This document shows, piece after piece, positions 7,783 to 17,290 of a stretch of DNA of 64,000 nucleotides. Position numbers and translations under genes: made by a program. Positions within the stretch are counted from its first letter, which is position 1. Every line of letters begins with the position of its first letter. The notes beneath the pieces are model-generated. The model ran no database searches. It was not told the DNA's origin and saw nothing but the letters and a program-made list of their open reading frames with translations. The stretch comes from Henriciella aquimarina (GTDB lineage Bacteria > Pseudomonadota > Alphaproteobacteria > Caulobacterales > Hyphomonadaceae): assembly GCF_002088975.1 (NCBI RefSeq), contig NZ_NCST01000116.1, positions 124,001 to 188,000 of the forward strand, given 5' to 3'.

Positions 7783-8863
7783 TCGGGTTCTCGAAGGGGC
7801 GCTCCTCGGTGCGCGAGGCGGCCCACTCCTTCTTCAGCGTGCGGTACCATTTGGCCTGCACGTCGATGTCGTCGATCCAGATCATCGCCTTCTGATACTT
7901 CATACCCTCGTTCTGGAGATCGACGATATCGCCATCCTGGCGCAGGAATTTCCGTGCGGCCGGCTTGAAGACCGGGATGGCAAGGTTGAGCAGTGGGGCG
8001 CCGGTAAACCAGGTCACCTGCGTGATCCGCGTCTTCTTCTTGTAGACCGGCGTCAGACAGGTCAGCGTCAGCAGCCGCGCTTTCTCGTTCTCGACGATTT
8101 CCCAGCGATAGCCCGGCAGCTGGAAGATGATCTCGGTCGTCACCTTCCCGCCAAACACCGCCTTGTAGGCAAGCGAATTCGAGGAAGGCTGGTGACGATC
8201 AATCGCCCAGCCGCGCTCACGCGGCACGAAGGGCTTTTCCTTCAGCTTCAGCCCCGCGCTCGGCGGGCGCCACCACCATTGCGAATGCACGAAGGCGACA
8301 TGCGCCGGGTCCATCAGGCCGACGACAGCATCGTCCATATGCGCATTGAACTCTTCGGCGATGATGAATTTCGGCTTTGCGGGCAGTGGCCCGAAATCCG
8401 GCGGAGGCAGGTCCGGCTCGCCATGAAGGCGCGGATCGTCCGCGATAAAGACGAAGATCAGGCCATTGGCCTCATGCACCGGATAGCGGCGCACCTTGAA
8501 GCGGCTCGCCTCATAGGGCTGCTCTTCCAGCACGGACGGCATGTGGCGGCAGACTCCGTCAGTGCCGAAGCGCCAGCCATGATAGGGGCACTCAACCGTC
8601 GGCTCGCCTTCTGTATCCTTGATCTTGCCCGCCGAGAGCGGCACGAGCCGGTGCGGGCAGATATCCCGCAGCGCGAACGCCTCGCCCGCCTCTGTGCGGC
8701 CCACGACAATCGGCTGGTCCAGCATGATGAAGTGCTTCAGCCCGCCTGTCTTCAGCTCAGACGAGGGACAGGCGAGATACCAGTTATCGGTCAGCCAGCC
8801 TTCAGCGGTCATGCCCGGCTGGCTCTCTGTCTTGGCGTCGATGAGTGTCTCTGTGTCGGCCAT
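7751..8863 (-). CDS. Rieske-type ring-hydroxylating oxygenase, terminal component
   Basis: A 370-residue oxygenase alpha-type subunit. The Rieske [2Fe-2S] site is C69-P-H71 and C92-x2-H95. The mononuclear iron site is H188-x4-H193 (in DPAHVAFVH), with a further acidic ligand expected downstream. Size and layout resemble single-component-type demethylases/hydroxylases of the vanillate O-demethylase/phenoxybenzoate dioxygenase group. No dedicated reductase or ferredoxin is adjacent. AAAGGA precedes the start. The last 32 bases overlap the end of the tandem DUF1428 gene on the other strand. The substrate cannot be inferred. Confidence 0.88.
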   Translation of the reverse strand: MADTETLIDAKTESQPGMTAEGWLTDNWYLACPSSELKTGGLKHFIMLDQPIVVGRTEAGEAFALRDICPHRLVPLSAGKIKDTEGEPTVECPYHGWRFGTDGVCRHMPSVLEEQPYEASRFKVRRYPVHEANGLIFVFIADDPRLHGEPDLPPPDFGPLPAKPKFIIAEEFNAHMDDAVVGLMDPAHVAFVHSQWWWRPPSAGLKLKEKPFVPRERGWAIDRHQPSSNSLAYKAVFGGKVTTEIIFQLPGYRWEIVENEKARLLTLTCLTPVYKKKTRITQVTWFTGAPLLNLAIPVFKPAARKFLRQDGDIVDLQNEGMKYQKAMIWIDDIDVQAKWYRTLKKEWAASRTEERPFENPIKPVTLRWRS

Positions 8864-8970
8864 CGCGCTGTCCTTTATACCACTCGCCGCCCCTCAGATA
8901 GCCTTCAGTATCGCTCTGACAGCATGTCGCCGCTAGTCGGAAGCCTCAAGCCCCGCTATATGCCGCAGTC

Positions 8971-10776
8971 ATGATATCCCGTGACAAGATCCGCAATTTC
9001 TCCATCGTGGCGCACATTGACCACGGCAAGTCCACCCTCGCTGACCGGCTGATCCAGGTCACGGGCGGGCTCACCGACCGTGAGATGCGCGAGCAGGTGC
9101 TCGATTCCATGGATATCGAGCAGGAGCGCGGCATCACCATCAAGGCCCAGACGGTGCGGCTGAAATACACCGCGAAGGATGGCGAGACCTACATCCTGAA
9201 CCTGATGGACACGCCAGGCCATGTCGACTTCTCCTATGAAGTCTCGCGCTGTCTCGCGGCCTGCGAAGGCTCGCTGCTGGTCGTGGATGCCAGCCAGGGC
9301 GTCGAGGCGCAGACGCTCGCCAATGTCTACCAGGCCATCGAGCAGGACCACGAGATCGTGCCCGTGCTCAACAAGATCGACCTGCCGGCAGCCGATCCGG
9401 AGCGCGTGAAGGAGCAGATCGAGGACATTATCGGCCTCGACGCTTCCGACGCGATCGAGATTTCGGCGAAGAACAATATCGGCACCGAGGACGTGCTCGA
9501 AGCCATCGTCCACCGCCTGCCCCCGCCGCCGGAGGGCGACCCGGACAAACCGCTCAAGGCGTCCCTGATCGACGCCTATTACGATCCCTATCTCGGCGTC
9601 GTCGTCATCGTGCGTATTGTCGACGGCGTCCTGCGCAAGAAGCAGAAGATCCGCATGATGCGGGCGAAATCGACCTATGAGGTCGACAAGGTCGGCATTT
9701 TCGGCCCGAAGCCCACCGATGTCGAAGAGCTCGGCCCCGGCGAAGTCGGCTTCCTGACGGCCTCGATCAAGGAAGTGGCCGAAACCGCCGTCGGCGACAC
9801 GATCACCGACGAGAAGAAGCCGACCGACACCCCGCTTCCGGGCTATAAGGAAGTCGTGCCCATGGTTTTCTGCGGGCTCTTCCCCGTCGATGCCGGCGAC
9901 TTTGACGACCTGCGCAACGCCATGAGCAAGCTGCGCCTGAACGACGCCTCCTTCACCTGGGAGATGGAGACCTCTGCCGCGCTCGGCATGGGCTTCCGCT
10001 GCGGCTTCCTTGGCCTGCTTCACCTTGAGATCATTCAGGAACGCCTGTCGCGCGAATTCGACCTGGACCTCATCGCGACGGCCCCGTCGGTCGTCTACGA
10101 GATGACCATGACAGACGGTTCCGAAACGGAACTTCACAATCCGGCCGACATGCCGGACGTGGTCAAGATCGCCGAGATCCGCGAACCCTGGATCACCGCG
10201 ACGATCTACACGCCGGATGAGTATCTCGGCTCCATCCTGCAGCTCTGCCAGGACCGGCGCGGCATCCAGAAGGAGCTCTCCTATGTCGGCGGCCGGGCCA
10301 TGTGTAAGTATGAGCTGCCGCTCAACGAGATCGTCTTCGACTTCTATGACCGTCTGAAATCCATCTCCAAGGGCTATGCGAGCTTCGACTATGAGATCAT
10401 CGGACACCGCGCCGGCGACCTCGTGAAGATGTCGATCCTGGTGAATGACGAACCCGTCGATGCGCTTTCCATGCTGGTCCACCGCGACCGTGCCGAAGGC
10501 CGGGGCCGCCAGATGTGCGAGCGGCTGAAGGATCTCATCCCCCGCCAGATGTTCAAGATCCCGATCCAGGCTGCCATCGGGGGCCGCGTCATCGCACGCG
10601 AAACCATTTCGGCCCTGCGCAAGGATGTGACCTCCAAGTGCTATGGCGGCGACGCGACGCGCAAACGCAAGCTTCTGGAAAAGCAGAAAGCCGGCAAGCA
10701 GCGCATGCGCCAGTTCGGCAAGGTCGAGATCCCGCAGGAAGCCTTCGTCGCTGCTCTGCGCATGGATGACGATTGA
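8971..10776 (+). CDS. lepA: elongation factor 4 (LepA), ribosome back-translocating GTPase
   Basis: A cytoplasmic translational GTPase that acts on stalled ribosomes and in initiation. The 601-residue length is standard. GTPase motifs are AHIDHGKST (about 12-20), DTPGH (about 79-83) and NKID (about 133-136). The LepA-specific C-terminal domain is seen in [20 protein letters not shown] and in [20 protein letters not shown] near the end. The start is [19 protein letters not shown], which fits the family. It is divergent from the Rieske gene. Confidence 0.97.
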   Translation: MISRDKIRNFSIVAHIDHGKSTLADRLIQVTGGLTDREMREQVLDSMDIEQERGITIKAQTVRLKYTAKDGETYILNLMDTPGHVDFSYEVSRCLAACEGSLLVVDASQGVEAQTLANVYQAIEQDHEIVPVLNKIDLPAADPERVKEQIEDIIGLDASDAIEISAKNNIGTEDVLEAIVHRLPPPPEGDPDKPLKASLIDAYYDPYLGVVVIVRIVDGVLRKKQKIRMMRAKSTYEVDKVGIFGPKPTDVEELGPGEVGFLTASIKEVAETAVGDTITDEKKPTDTPLPGYKEVVPMVFCGLFPVDAGDFDDLRNAMSKLRLNDASFTWEMETSAALGMGFRCGFLGLLHLEIIQERLSREFDLDLIATAPSVVYEMTMTDGSETELHNPADMPDVVKIAEIREPWITATIYTPDEYLGSILQLCQDRRGIQKELSYVGGRAMCKYELPLNEIVFDFYDRLKSISKGYASFDYEIIGHRAGDLVKMSILVNDEPVDALSMLVHRDRAEGRGRQMCERLKDLIPRQMFKIPIQAAIGGRVIARETISALRKDVTSKCYGGDATRKRKLLEKQKAGKQRMRQFGKVEIPQEAFVAALRMDDD

Positions 10777-10810
10777 TCCCATATTAAGCGAGATCTGCTA
10801 GCTGACGCGG

Positions 10811-12688
10811 ATGCGCATTGCGATCAGTATCCTCGCCGTCATCGGCTTCTTCGCCATTGTCACGCTTGCGGCCATCCTCTTCGAGCCCAAGCGGATGGAC
10901 ATGTCGCAAGCGCTGGAAGGACCACGGCAGGCCAGCGCGATGCCCGCCATCGCGCCCTCCGACATTTCCGACTACGAAACAGGAAGCGAGAGCCGGCTCG
11001 CGGTCCTGATCACGGACGAGGCGTCCAACTGGCTGGGCCTGGCTCATGGCCTGAAGACCATCGGCGTCCCCTTCATCATCACCACCGATCACGACCGCGC
11101 GCTCCGTCACGATGTGGTGCTGGTCTATCCGATGGTTTCCGGCCGCCTTGTCCCAGCAGAAACCCTGCGGGCGCTGGCACGCTTTCCGCAGAATGGCGGC
11201 ACGCTGATCGCGGCCAATGTGCTCGGCGGCGGCCTTGCGCCTGTGTTCGGCTTTGAAGGCGTGAGCGAATCCAAGAGCCACACCCACCTGGTCTTCGACA
11301 CCCGCTACGCCATTACCTCGGACTTCGCCGAACTCGGACATGACAGGATCAGGATCGGCAGCGAGACAAGCATTGAGACGAATCCCGGCACCAATGCCTA
11401 CCTGTCACCGGCTGAACCGCCTGTCGCCCGTTATGAGGATGGATCGGCCGCCATTGTGAAACGCAGCTACAGCGACGGAACCGCCTATGCGCTCGGCATC
11501 GATCTCGGCCAGCTGCTGCTCAAGGGCTATAATTACAAGGAGACGAACATCTCCGAAGCCTATGCCAACCAGTATCAGCCCACCCTCGACACGCTGCTGC
11601 GGCTGATCTCCGCCATCTACCGGGAGGGCGACCCCGACAGCGTCATCCTGGGAACGGTACCGGATGGAAAGAGCCTGTCGGTAATGATGACCCACGATGT
11701 CGACTACCGCAAATCGGTCCGCAACGCCGTGCATTATGCGGAGATGGAAAAGGAAAAGGGCGTCCGCTCGACCTATTTCATCCAGACCAAATATATGAAC
11801 GACTACAATGACGAGACCTTCCTGGACGATGAGGGCATTGAGCACGTCCATGAGCTTGAGGCTCTCGGCGTGGAGATTGCCAGTCACGGCGTGTCCCATT
11901 CCCTGCAATTCGACAAATTCGATCTTGGTACAGGGACGGAAGCCATACCGGCCTACCAGCCCTTCGTCAGAACCGCCGAACTGACACAGAATGCCAGCAT
12001 CATGGGCGAGCTGCGCGTCAGCAAGTTCATCCTGGAAACGGTGACGGACAACAAGGTTCGAGCCTTCAGGCCGGGCTATCTGCGCATCCCGCAGAAGCTG
12101 CCCGAAGCTCTGCTGTGGTCCGGATATGCCTACAGCTCGTCGGTCACGGCGAATAAATCCCTGACACATTTCCCCTTCAAGCTCATGGCAAGTCGGGGGT
12201 TCGAAAAAGACCTCGAGATTTTCGAGTTTCCGATCACCATCGAGGATGAGTTGCCGCCATTGATGGGAGAGCGGCTGGAGGAGGCGAAAGCCATCGCCGA
12301 CCGGTTGGCCGCCTATGGCGCGACAATGGTTATCCTGAGCCACCCCGACATCCTCGATCACAAATTCGACTTTGCCGAAGGATTTATCGAGCATGTGAAG
12401 CCCTTCGCCTGGATCGGCACGATTTCGGAGTTCGGCGCCTGGTGGGCCGCCCGCGACAAGGTCGGCGTCGATGTCGTCGGCAATTCCGGTCAGAAGGCGG
12501 TAGAATTGTCCTGCCCCACCCGGATCGAGGGTTTGACCCTCCTCGTGCCCCGGCAATTTGGCCTGCCGGGGTCACCGACAGGCGGCGCCGTCACAACCGC
12601 AGAAGCGGGCTCGTGGCTGCTAGACTGCGAGCCAGGGGGGATGCGCATCCCCATCTCCGGCAATGCTGCCAGCACCTCGTCCCACTGA
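10811..12688 (+). CDS. membrane-anchored GATase-like/polysaccharide deacetylase fusion
   Basis: A 625-residue protein with an N-terminal membrane anchor (about 3-24), a domain resembling a class I glutamine-amidotransferase fold without an obvious catalytic Cys (about 60-190, e.g. DVVLVYPMVSGRLV), and a NodB-type deacetylase domain (about 285-560). Metal and catalytic residues are visible: D296 and D298 in MTHDVD, H359-x3-H363 in SHGVSHS, and a final SHPD block. The product should face the periplasm and act on an N-acetylated or O-acetylated glycan. PelA combines similar folds (family knowledge), but no pel genes are here. It begins 34 bases after lepA. Confidence 0.8.
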   Translation: MRIAISILAVIGFFAIVTLAAILFEPKRMDMSQALEGPRQASAMPAIAPSDISDYETGSESRLAVLITDEASNWLGLAHGLKTIGVPFIITTDHDRALRHDVVLVYPMVSGRLVPAETLRALARFPQNGGTLIAANVLGGGLAPVFGFEGVSESKSHTHLVFDTRYAITSDFAELGHDRIRIGSETSIETNPGTNAYLSPAEPPVARYEDGSAAIVKRSYSDGTAYALGIDLGQLLLKGYNYKETNISEAYANQYQPTLDTLLRLISAIYREGDPDSVILGTVPDGKSLSVMMTHDVDYRKSVRNAVHYAEMEKEKGVRSTYFIQTKYMNDYNDETFLDDEGIEHVHELEALGVEIASHGVSHSLQFDKFDLGTGTEAIPAYQPFVRTAELTQNASIMGELRVSKFILETVTDNKVRAFRPGYLRIPQKLPEALLWSGYAYSSSVTANKSLTHFPFKLMASRGFEKDLEIFEFPITIEDELPPLMGERLEEAKAIADRLAAYGATMVILSHPDILDHKFDFAEGFIEHVKPFAWIGTISEFGAWWAARDKVGVDVVGNSGQKAVELSCPTRIEGLTLLVPRQFGLPGSPTGGAVTTAEAGSWLLDCEPGGMRIPISGNAASTSSH

Positions 12689-12805
12689 CCTTTGGAGCAA
12701 GGCCGAGGCTTAGCCATCCCGTCTCTTTTCATTTCGCATGACGCACGGACAACCGATTACCGTCGGCGAAAACCGTCGCCAGAAGAGATAAAAGGGAGAC
12801 CCGCC

Positions 12806-13612
12806 ATGCCAGACACCGCCGCCCAGTTCGAAGAGCTGATCTATGAGGTCAGTGACCATATCGCGACAATCACGCTGAACGCGCCGGACCGGATGAACAC
12901 CATCTCCGGACCGATGCTGGACGGGCTGAGCCAGGCCCTCCTGAAAGCCGACGCCGATCCGGACGTGCGCTGCGTTATCCTCACCGGCGCGGGCCGGGCC
13001 TTCTGCGCGGGGCTCAACCTCGAGAGCGCGACCAAAGGCGAAGAGATGGGCTCCGGCGCCATCGGAACCGCCAATCTCGACCTGCGAAACACGCCGCCGA
13101 CCATCCTCTTCAACATGGACACGCCCACCATCTGCGCCATCAATGGCGGGGCGGCCGGCTATGGCATGGACACAGCCCTTGGCTGCGATATCCGCATCAT
13201 GTCGGACAAGGCGAAGATGGCCGCGGCCTTTACCAAGCGCGGCATCCTCCCCGAGAGCGGCGGCACATGGTTCCTGCCGCGCATGCTGGGCTGGGAGAAG
13301 GCCTGCGAACTGATCTTCACCGGCCGTACGCTGAAGGCAGACGAATGCCTCGCCGAAGGCCTCTGCGCGAAGGTCGTGGCCCATGACAGTCTCATGGACG
13401 AGGCCCGCGCGCTCGCCACCGAGATCGCGGGCAATGCGCCGCTGGCCGTTCAGGCCTCGAAGCGTCTGATGCGGATGGGGCTGTCGGAACCCTTCACCGA
13501 GCATGTCCACCACGTCTTCCTGCAGCTTCTGCCGCTTATGCGGTCGGAAGATGCCCGTGAAGGCATGATGGCCTTCCTCGAAAAGCGCGAGGCTGATTTC
13601 AAGGGCCGCTAG
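12806..13612 (+). CDS. enoyl-CoA hydratase/isomerase family protein
   Basis: A 268-residue crotonase-fold enzyme. Oxyanion-hole segments are GRAFCAGLNLES and NGGAAGYGMDTALGCDIRI, and a glutamate at the usual catalytic place lies in LPESGGTWFLPRMLG. The true start is the ATG at 12806 after GGGAG; the frame is open upstream but non-homologous. It could hydrate enoyl-CoAs or be a PaaG-like isomerase. Its stop codon shares CTAG with the stop of the convergent gene at 13609. It fits the acyl-CoA theme of etfBA, hbd and bdhA. Confidence 0.88.
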   Translation: MPDTAAQFEELIYEVSDHIATITLNAPDRMNTISGPMLDGLSQALLKADADPDVRCVILTGAGRAFCAGLNLESATKGEEMGSGAIGTANLDLRNTPPTILFNMDTPTICAINGGAAGYGMDTALGCDIRIMSDKAKMAAAFTKRGILPESGGTWFLPRMLGWEKACELIFTGRTLKADECLAEGLCAKVVAHDSLMDEARALATEIAGNAPLAVQASKRLMRMGLSEPFTEHVHHVFLQLLPLMRSEDAREGMMAFLEKREADFKGR

Positions 13613-15363
13613 CCCTCGTTATCGGCCGCAAGCGTCCAAAGCTGTCCGGCCTCGAAGGCAAGCGCCTTTGCGTCCTCATCGGCCTTCAATTCGCGCAAGG
13701 TGCGCAGGACCGTAGCAAGCTCCTGGCCCGAAAGGGCTGCGACATCGCCGTCGGTCTGGGTGAGGATGGTGAGCAGCGCTTCAGCACCGGCCCCATTTCG
13801 CCCGGCCGCGTCGATAGCGGCCAGCAGGCCCGGACCGATCGACCCGGCGGCCATGTCGGCCTGGGCCAGCGCCATGCGCGCATTGACCGGCACCGGCATG
13901 TCAAAACCCGACCAGAGAGCGAAAAGCCTCAGGGCAGCGGCCTGCTGGGCCGGCTCGATCGCGCGCTCGACCAGCACGCCTGCGATATCTCCGGCATCGG
14001 CCTCGCGCCGCTCACCGCCGAGAATGGAAGCATAGCCTTCCAGCAGTGCCATCTCGAAACGGGCCTTGTCGTCCAGCGTCTCCGGCTCGAGCGCATTCAG
14101 CCACTTGTCGGCGAGCGAGACATTGCGGGCTGAAAGTGCGGCAGCCGCAAACAGCCGCGCCTGGGTGGCCGTGTCCGCGCGCGCCGGAATGCTGTCCAGC
14201 GCGGCCTCGAACAGCCGGGCGCGCGCCGCGAAATCGGCCGGGCCGGATGCGGCTTCGCGCAGGGCCTGGGCAACGGCCAGCGCCTGTTCTTCAGCCAGGG
14301 AGACCTCGTCCACGCCCTCGGGCTCCAGCGCATCTTCCGAAAGATCGTCAGGGCGCACCGGTTCGATCCAGTCTTCGCTCATGGAGCGCAGATCGACCGG
14401 CCCTTCCGGGCGGCTGGCCGTCATCGCCGCCGGCGCCGCTTCCGGCTCGGGCGCTTTTGCCAGCACGACAAAGGCGGCTTCGACGGCATTGGACGGCTCA
14501 AACTCTTCGGCGGAGATCAGGGTGTCGTACAGGTTGCGATGCGTCTCACCTGAAAGCTCTCCGGCGCGGGCGGCAAGATCGGCGGCCGCCATCCTGAGGG
14601 CAAGCCGACGGTTTTCGTCGCGTGCGATCTGAGCCGCCAGGCCCGGGCGCTCTGCCGAGAGGCTCTCCTCGTCCGGCTCAAGATTCCCCAGATCCGACAG
14701 CGCCAGCTCAAGCCCCGAGCCATAGCGCGCGGCCGGACGGTCCTCCTGCTCGGCAAGGACGGCAAACGCCGTATTGGCAAACCAGGGATCGGCGCCCTCC
14801 TGCTCGCTGGCAATCTCGATCTGGAAATCGGCCGGCTCTTGGTTCGATAGGGCACAGAGCGCCCGCAGCTCCGCCCAGAACAGGCCCTCGCCTGTGGTCT
14901 GCTTCTGGGCACAGACAACCTCAAGCTCCCCGCGCGCCAGACGGGCATCCGAGCGGATGATGTCCGGATCAGTGCCTTCCGGGCGCTCCTCCATCTGCTC
15001 GCCCAGCCGGGCCGCCGCACTGCGCTCGCCGAGGGCTACGAGGAGGCGCAGGCGTTCCTGCTGCAGCGCATCGGCAAGGTCGCCCTCCGGCGCGGTCGCC
15101 GGAGACCGCAGCGCGCGGCTTAACAAGGCACGCTCGGCCGGTGAGAGCACCGACACGTCGATCCGCTCCATCAGGGCCAGCAGGTATTCCGGGTCGGAAC
15201 CTGTCCACAAACCATCCTGAAGCGGCGCTTCACCGCGCTCCAGATAACTCGCCCCCCAGGCATTCAGATCGCCGAGACCGCTGGACTGGATCTGCGCGGT
15301 GGCAGGCAGGGCCAGGCCCGCCAGGGCAAGGGAGATAAGCGCAACCTGCCTTCTAGAAGGCAT
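13609..15363 (-). CDS. exported alpha-helical repeat protein of unknown function
   Basis: A 584-residue protein starting with a clear signal peptide (MPSRRQVALISLALAGLALPATAQ, cleavage after ATAQ). The mature part is very rich in Ala, Glu and Leu, with repeating helical pairs such as LADALQQERLRLLVALGERSAAARLGE, suggesting a TPR/alpha-solenoid periplasmic protein. I do not recognise a named family. Its start overlaps by 11 bases the end of the 44-residue membrane protein upstream, so the two are probably translationally coupled. Two Cys are visible (VCAQ and ALCAL). Confidence 0.7.
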   Translation of the reverse strand: MPSRRQVALISLALAGLALPATAQIQSSGLGDLNAWGASYLERGEAPLQDGLWTGSDPEYLLALMERIDVSVLSPAERALLSRALRSPATAPEGDLADALQQERLRLLVALGERSAAARLGEQMEERPEGTDPDIIRSDARLARGELEVVCAQKQTTGEGLFWAELRALCALSNQEPADFQIEIASEQEGADPWFANTAFAVLAEQEDRPAARYGSGLELALSDLGNLEPDEESLSAERPGLAAQIARDENRRLALRMAAADLAARAGELSGETHRNLYDTLISAEEFEPSNAVEAAFVVLAKAPEPEAAPAAMTASRPEGPVDLRSMSEDWIEPVRPDDLSEDALEPEGVDEVSLAEEQALAVAQALREAASGPADFAARARLFEAALDSIPARADTATQARLFAAAALSARNVSLADKWLNALEPETLDDKARFEMALLEGYASILGGERREADAGDIAGVLVERAIEPAQQAAALRLFALWSGFDMPVPVNARMALAQADMAAGSIGPGLLAAIDAAGRNGAGAEALLTILTQTDGDVAALSGQELATVLRTLRELKADEDAKALAFEAGQLWTLAADNEG

Positions 15364-15487
15364 TATCGATCTCCACGCGCACCTCGCCCGGCTCCGGTTT
15401 GGAGGTCTCCACTTCGGAGCCCAGCCACCACAGAGCCGCCAGAACGCCCACAATCAGAATCGCGAAAATGATGAACCACTTGCGCAC
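15353..15487 (-). CDS. small single-pass membrane protein, 44 residues
   Basis: A GTG-initiated small gene preceded by GAGAGG at a suitable distance. The product is (M)RKWFIIFAILIVGVLAALWW plus a charged tail SEVETSKPEPGEVRVEIDNAF. One transmembrane helix spans residues 4-22, with positive residues first, so the C-terminus should be periplasmic. Its end overlaps the start of the 584-residue exported protein, which argues that both are real and made together. It is divergent from aroK. No family recognised; it is clearly membrane-bound. Confidence 0.62.
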   Translation of the reverse strand: MRKWFIIFAILIVGVLAALWWLGSEVETSKPEPGEVRVEIDNAF

Positions 15488-15564
15488 AGCCAAACCTCTC
15501 TTCCCGACACCCTTTGCTGCCGGAATCATTGCCCGCTTCGTACGAGCCTGTATAGGACAGTCAT

Positions 15565-16164
15565 GTGAAAACCGAAAAGTCCATGACCGCAAAGAGCAAC
15601 TACTCAGGAGACGCTGGCAGAATTGAGGCGGCAATTGCAGACCGCACCATCGCGCTTGTCGGCCTAATGGGGGCCGGTAAATCGACGGTCGGCCGCCGGC
15701 TGGCCGAAACCCTTGGCCGCGAGTTTCACGACAGCGACGAAGAAATCGAAAAGGCCGCCGGTCTGGCCATCTCCGACATCTTCACCCTTCATGGCGAAGC
15801 CGAATTCCGCCGGGGCGAACGCCGTGTGCTCGAGCGCCTCCTGAACGAAAAGCCGCATGTGCTGGCAACCGGCGGGGGCGCCTATCTCGACCCGGAAACC
15901 CGCGACCTCTTGCGCGAGAAGGCCATAACCATCTGGCTGAACGCCGATCTCGAGACCCTGTGGCGGCGCGTCTCCCGGCGCAGCCACCGGCCGCTGCTGC
16001 AGACTGAAAACCCGAAAGGCGTGCTCAGTCAGCTTCTGACGGAACGCACTCCGATCTATGAGCAGGCCGACCTCGTCGTGCGAAGCCAGGAGGGGCCCCA
16101 CAAGGCGACTGTCGATTCCATCCTCAAGGCGCTTGATGTCTGGTCGAAGGGCCGTCATGGCTGA
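15565..16164 (+). CDS. aroK: shikimate kinase
   Basis: Phosphorylates shikimate at the 3-OH with ATP, a step of chorismate and aromatic amino acid synthesis. The P-loop is GLMGAGKST (33-41). Shikimate-binding residues lie in DSDEEIE and TGGGAYLD, and the lid is RRSHRPLL. The product is 199 residues with a GTG start at 15565 (AGGA seven bases before); an ATG at 15583 is an alternative start that removes six residues. Its last eight bases overlap the aroB start. Confidence 0.95.
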   Translation: MKTEKSMTAKSNYSGDAGRIEAAIADRTIALVGLMGAGKSTVGRRLAETLGREFHDSDEEIEKAAGLAISDIFTLHGEAEFRRGERRVLERLLNEKPHVLATGGGAYLDPETRDLLREKAITIWLNADLETLWRRVSRRSHRPLLQTENPKGVLSQLLTERTPIYEQADLVVRSQEGPHKATVDSILKALDVWSKGRHG

Positions 16165-17287
16165 CACGATGAGCGAACAGAAATCCGTCCGCGTCGCCCT
16201 CGGCGACCGCAGCTACGATATCCTGATCGGGGCGCGCCTCCTGGCTGAAGCCGGGCGCCACATCGCGCCGCTTGTCAAGCAGCCCCGCGCCTTCGTGCTG
16301 AGCGACGAAACCGTAGCCGCGCGCTATGCCGGCGCACTCGAAGAGAGCCTTGGCGCGTCGGGCCTGTCGATGAAGCTCAAGACTGTCCCGCCGGGCGAAC
16401 GCTCGAAGTCATGGGAGACGCTGGGCGGCGTGCTCGACTGGCTACTCGAGGCAGGCGCCGGGCGTGACGATGTCCTCATCGCGCTGGGCGGCGGGATTGT
16501 CGGAGACCTGACCGGCGTGGCCGCCTCGCTGATGAAGCGCGGCATGGGCTTCGTCCAGATCCCCACCACGCTGCTGGCCCAGGTCGACAGCTCGGTCGGT
16601 GGCAAGACGGCCGTGAATGCACGCCAGGGCAAGAATTTGATCGGGGCTTTTTACCAGCCGCGCCTCGTCCTGGCCGACACCTCGGTGCTCTCCACCCTGC
16701 CCGAGCGAGAGCGCCTCGCCGGCTATGCCGAGATCGTAAAATACGCGCTGATCGACGACCCGGCCTTCTTTGACTGGCTGGAACAGCATGGCCGGGATGT
16801 CGTCGCACTGGAGACCGAGGCGCTGGCACACGCCGTGGCGGTGTCCTGCGCGGCCAAGGCCCGCATCGTCTCGCAGGACGAGACAGAAGCGGGCGTGCGC
16901 GCCCTGCTCAATCTCGGCCACACCTTCGGCCATGCGTTGGAGGCGGCGAACGGGTTCAAATCCTCGCTGCTGCACGGAGAGGCCGTCGCCGCCGGCATGG
17001 CGCTGGCGCTGCGCTATTCCGTCCGCCAGGGCCTGATGAACGGCCAGGATGCGGCGCGGGCCGCCCACCTGCTTGAAACCGCGGGCCTCGTGACACATTT
17101 GAAGCGCCTTCCAGGGGGGCCTTATCCCGCAGACACGCTCACCGAAGCGATGAAGCAGGACAAGAAGGCCCGCGCCGGCCGTGTGCCGCTTATCCTGGCG
17201 CGGGGGCTGGGCCGCGCCTTTATCCAGCCGGACGCTGACCTTTCGGACGTCCGTGAATTTCTCAATGAGGAGCTTCAGCAGGGCTGA
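16157..17287 (+). CDS. aroB: 3-dehydroquinate synthase
   Basis: Converts DAHP to 3-dehydroquinate with NAD+ and a divalent metal, the second step of the shikimate pathway. The 376-residue length is normal. Visible are the nucleotide segment [27 protein letters not shown], and the metal ligands in [14 protein letters not shown]. The ATG at 16157 lies inside the last codons of aroK (8-base overlap), the usual aroK-aroB coupling; an in-frame ATG at 16169 is an alternative. The CNNM/CorC transporter starts four bases after its stop. Confidence 0.96.
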   Translation: MADTMSEQKSVRVALGDRSYDILIGARLLAEAGRHIAPLVKQPRAFVLSDETVAARYAGALEESLGASGLSMKLKTVPPGERSKSWETLGGVLDWLLEAGAGRDDVLIALGGGIVGDLTGVAASLMKRGMGFVQIPTTLLAQVDSSVGGKTAVNARQGKNLIGAFYQPRLVLADTSVLSTLPERERLAGYAEIVKYALIDDPAFFDWLEQHGRDVVALETEALAHAVAVSCAAKARIVSQDETEAGVRALLNLGHTFGHALEAANGFKSSLLHGEAVAAGMALALRYSVRQGLMNGQDAARAAHLLETAGLVTHLKRLPGGPYPADTLTEAMKQDKKARAGRVPLILARGLGRAFIQPDADLSDVREFLNEELQQG

Positions 17288-17290
17288 GCC

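Noticed and set aside
8956-10782. Long open frame antisense to lepA
   Set aside because: The lepA product is unmistakable on the other strand; a long antisense frame is expected from high GC at third codon positions.
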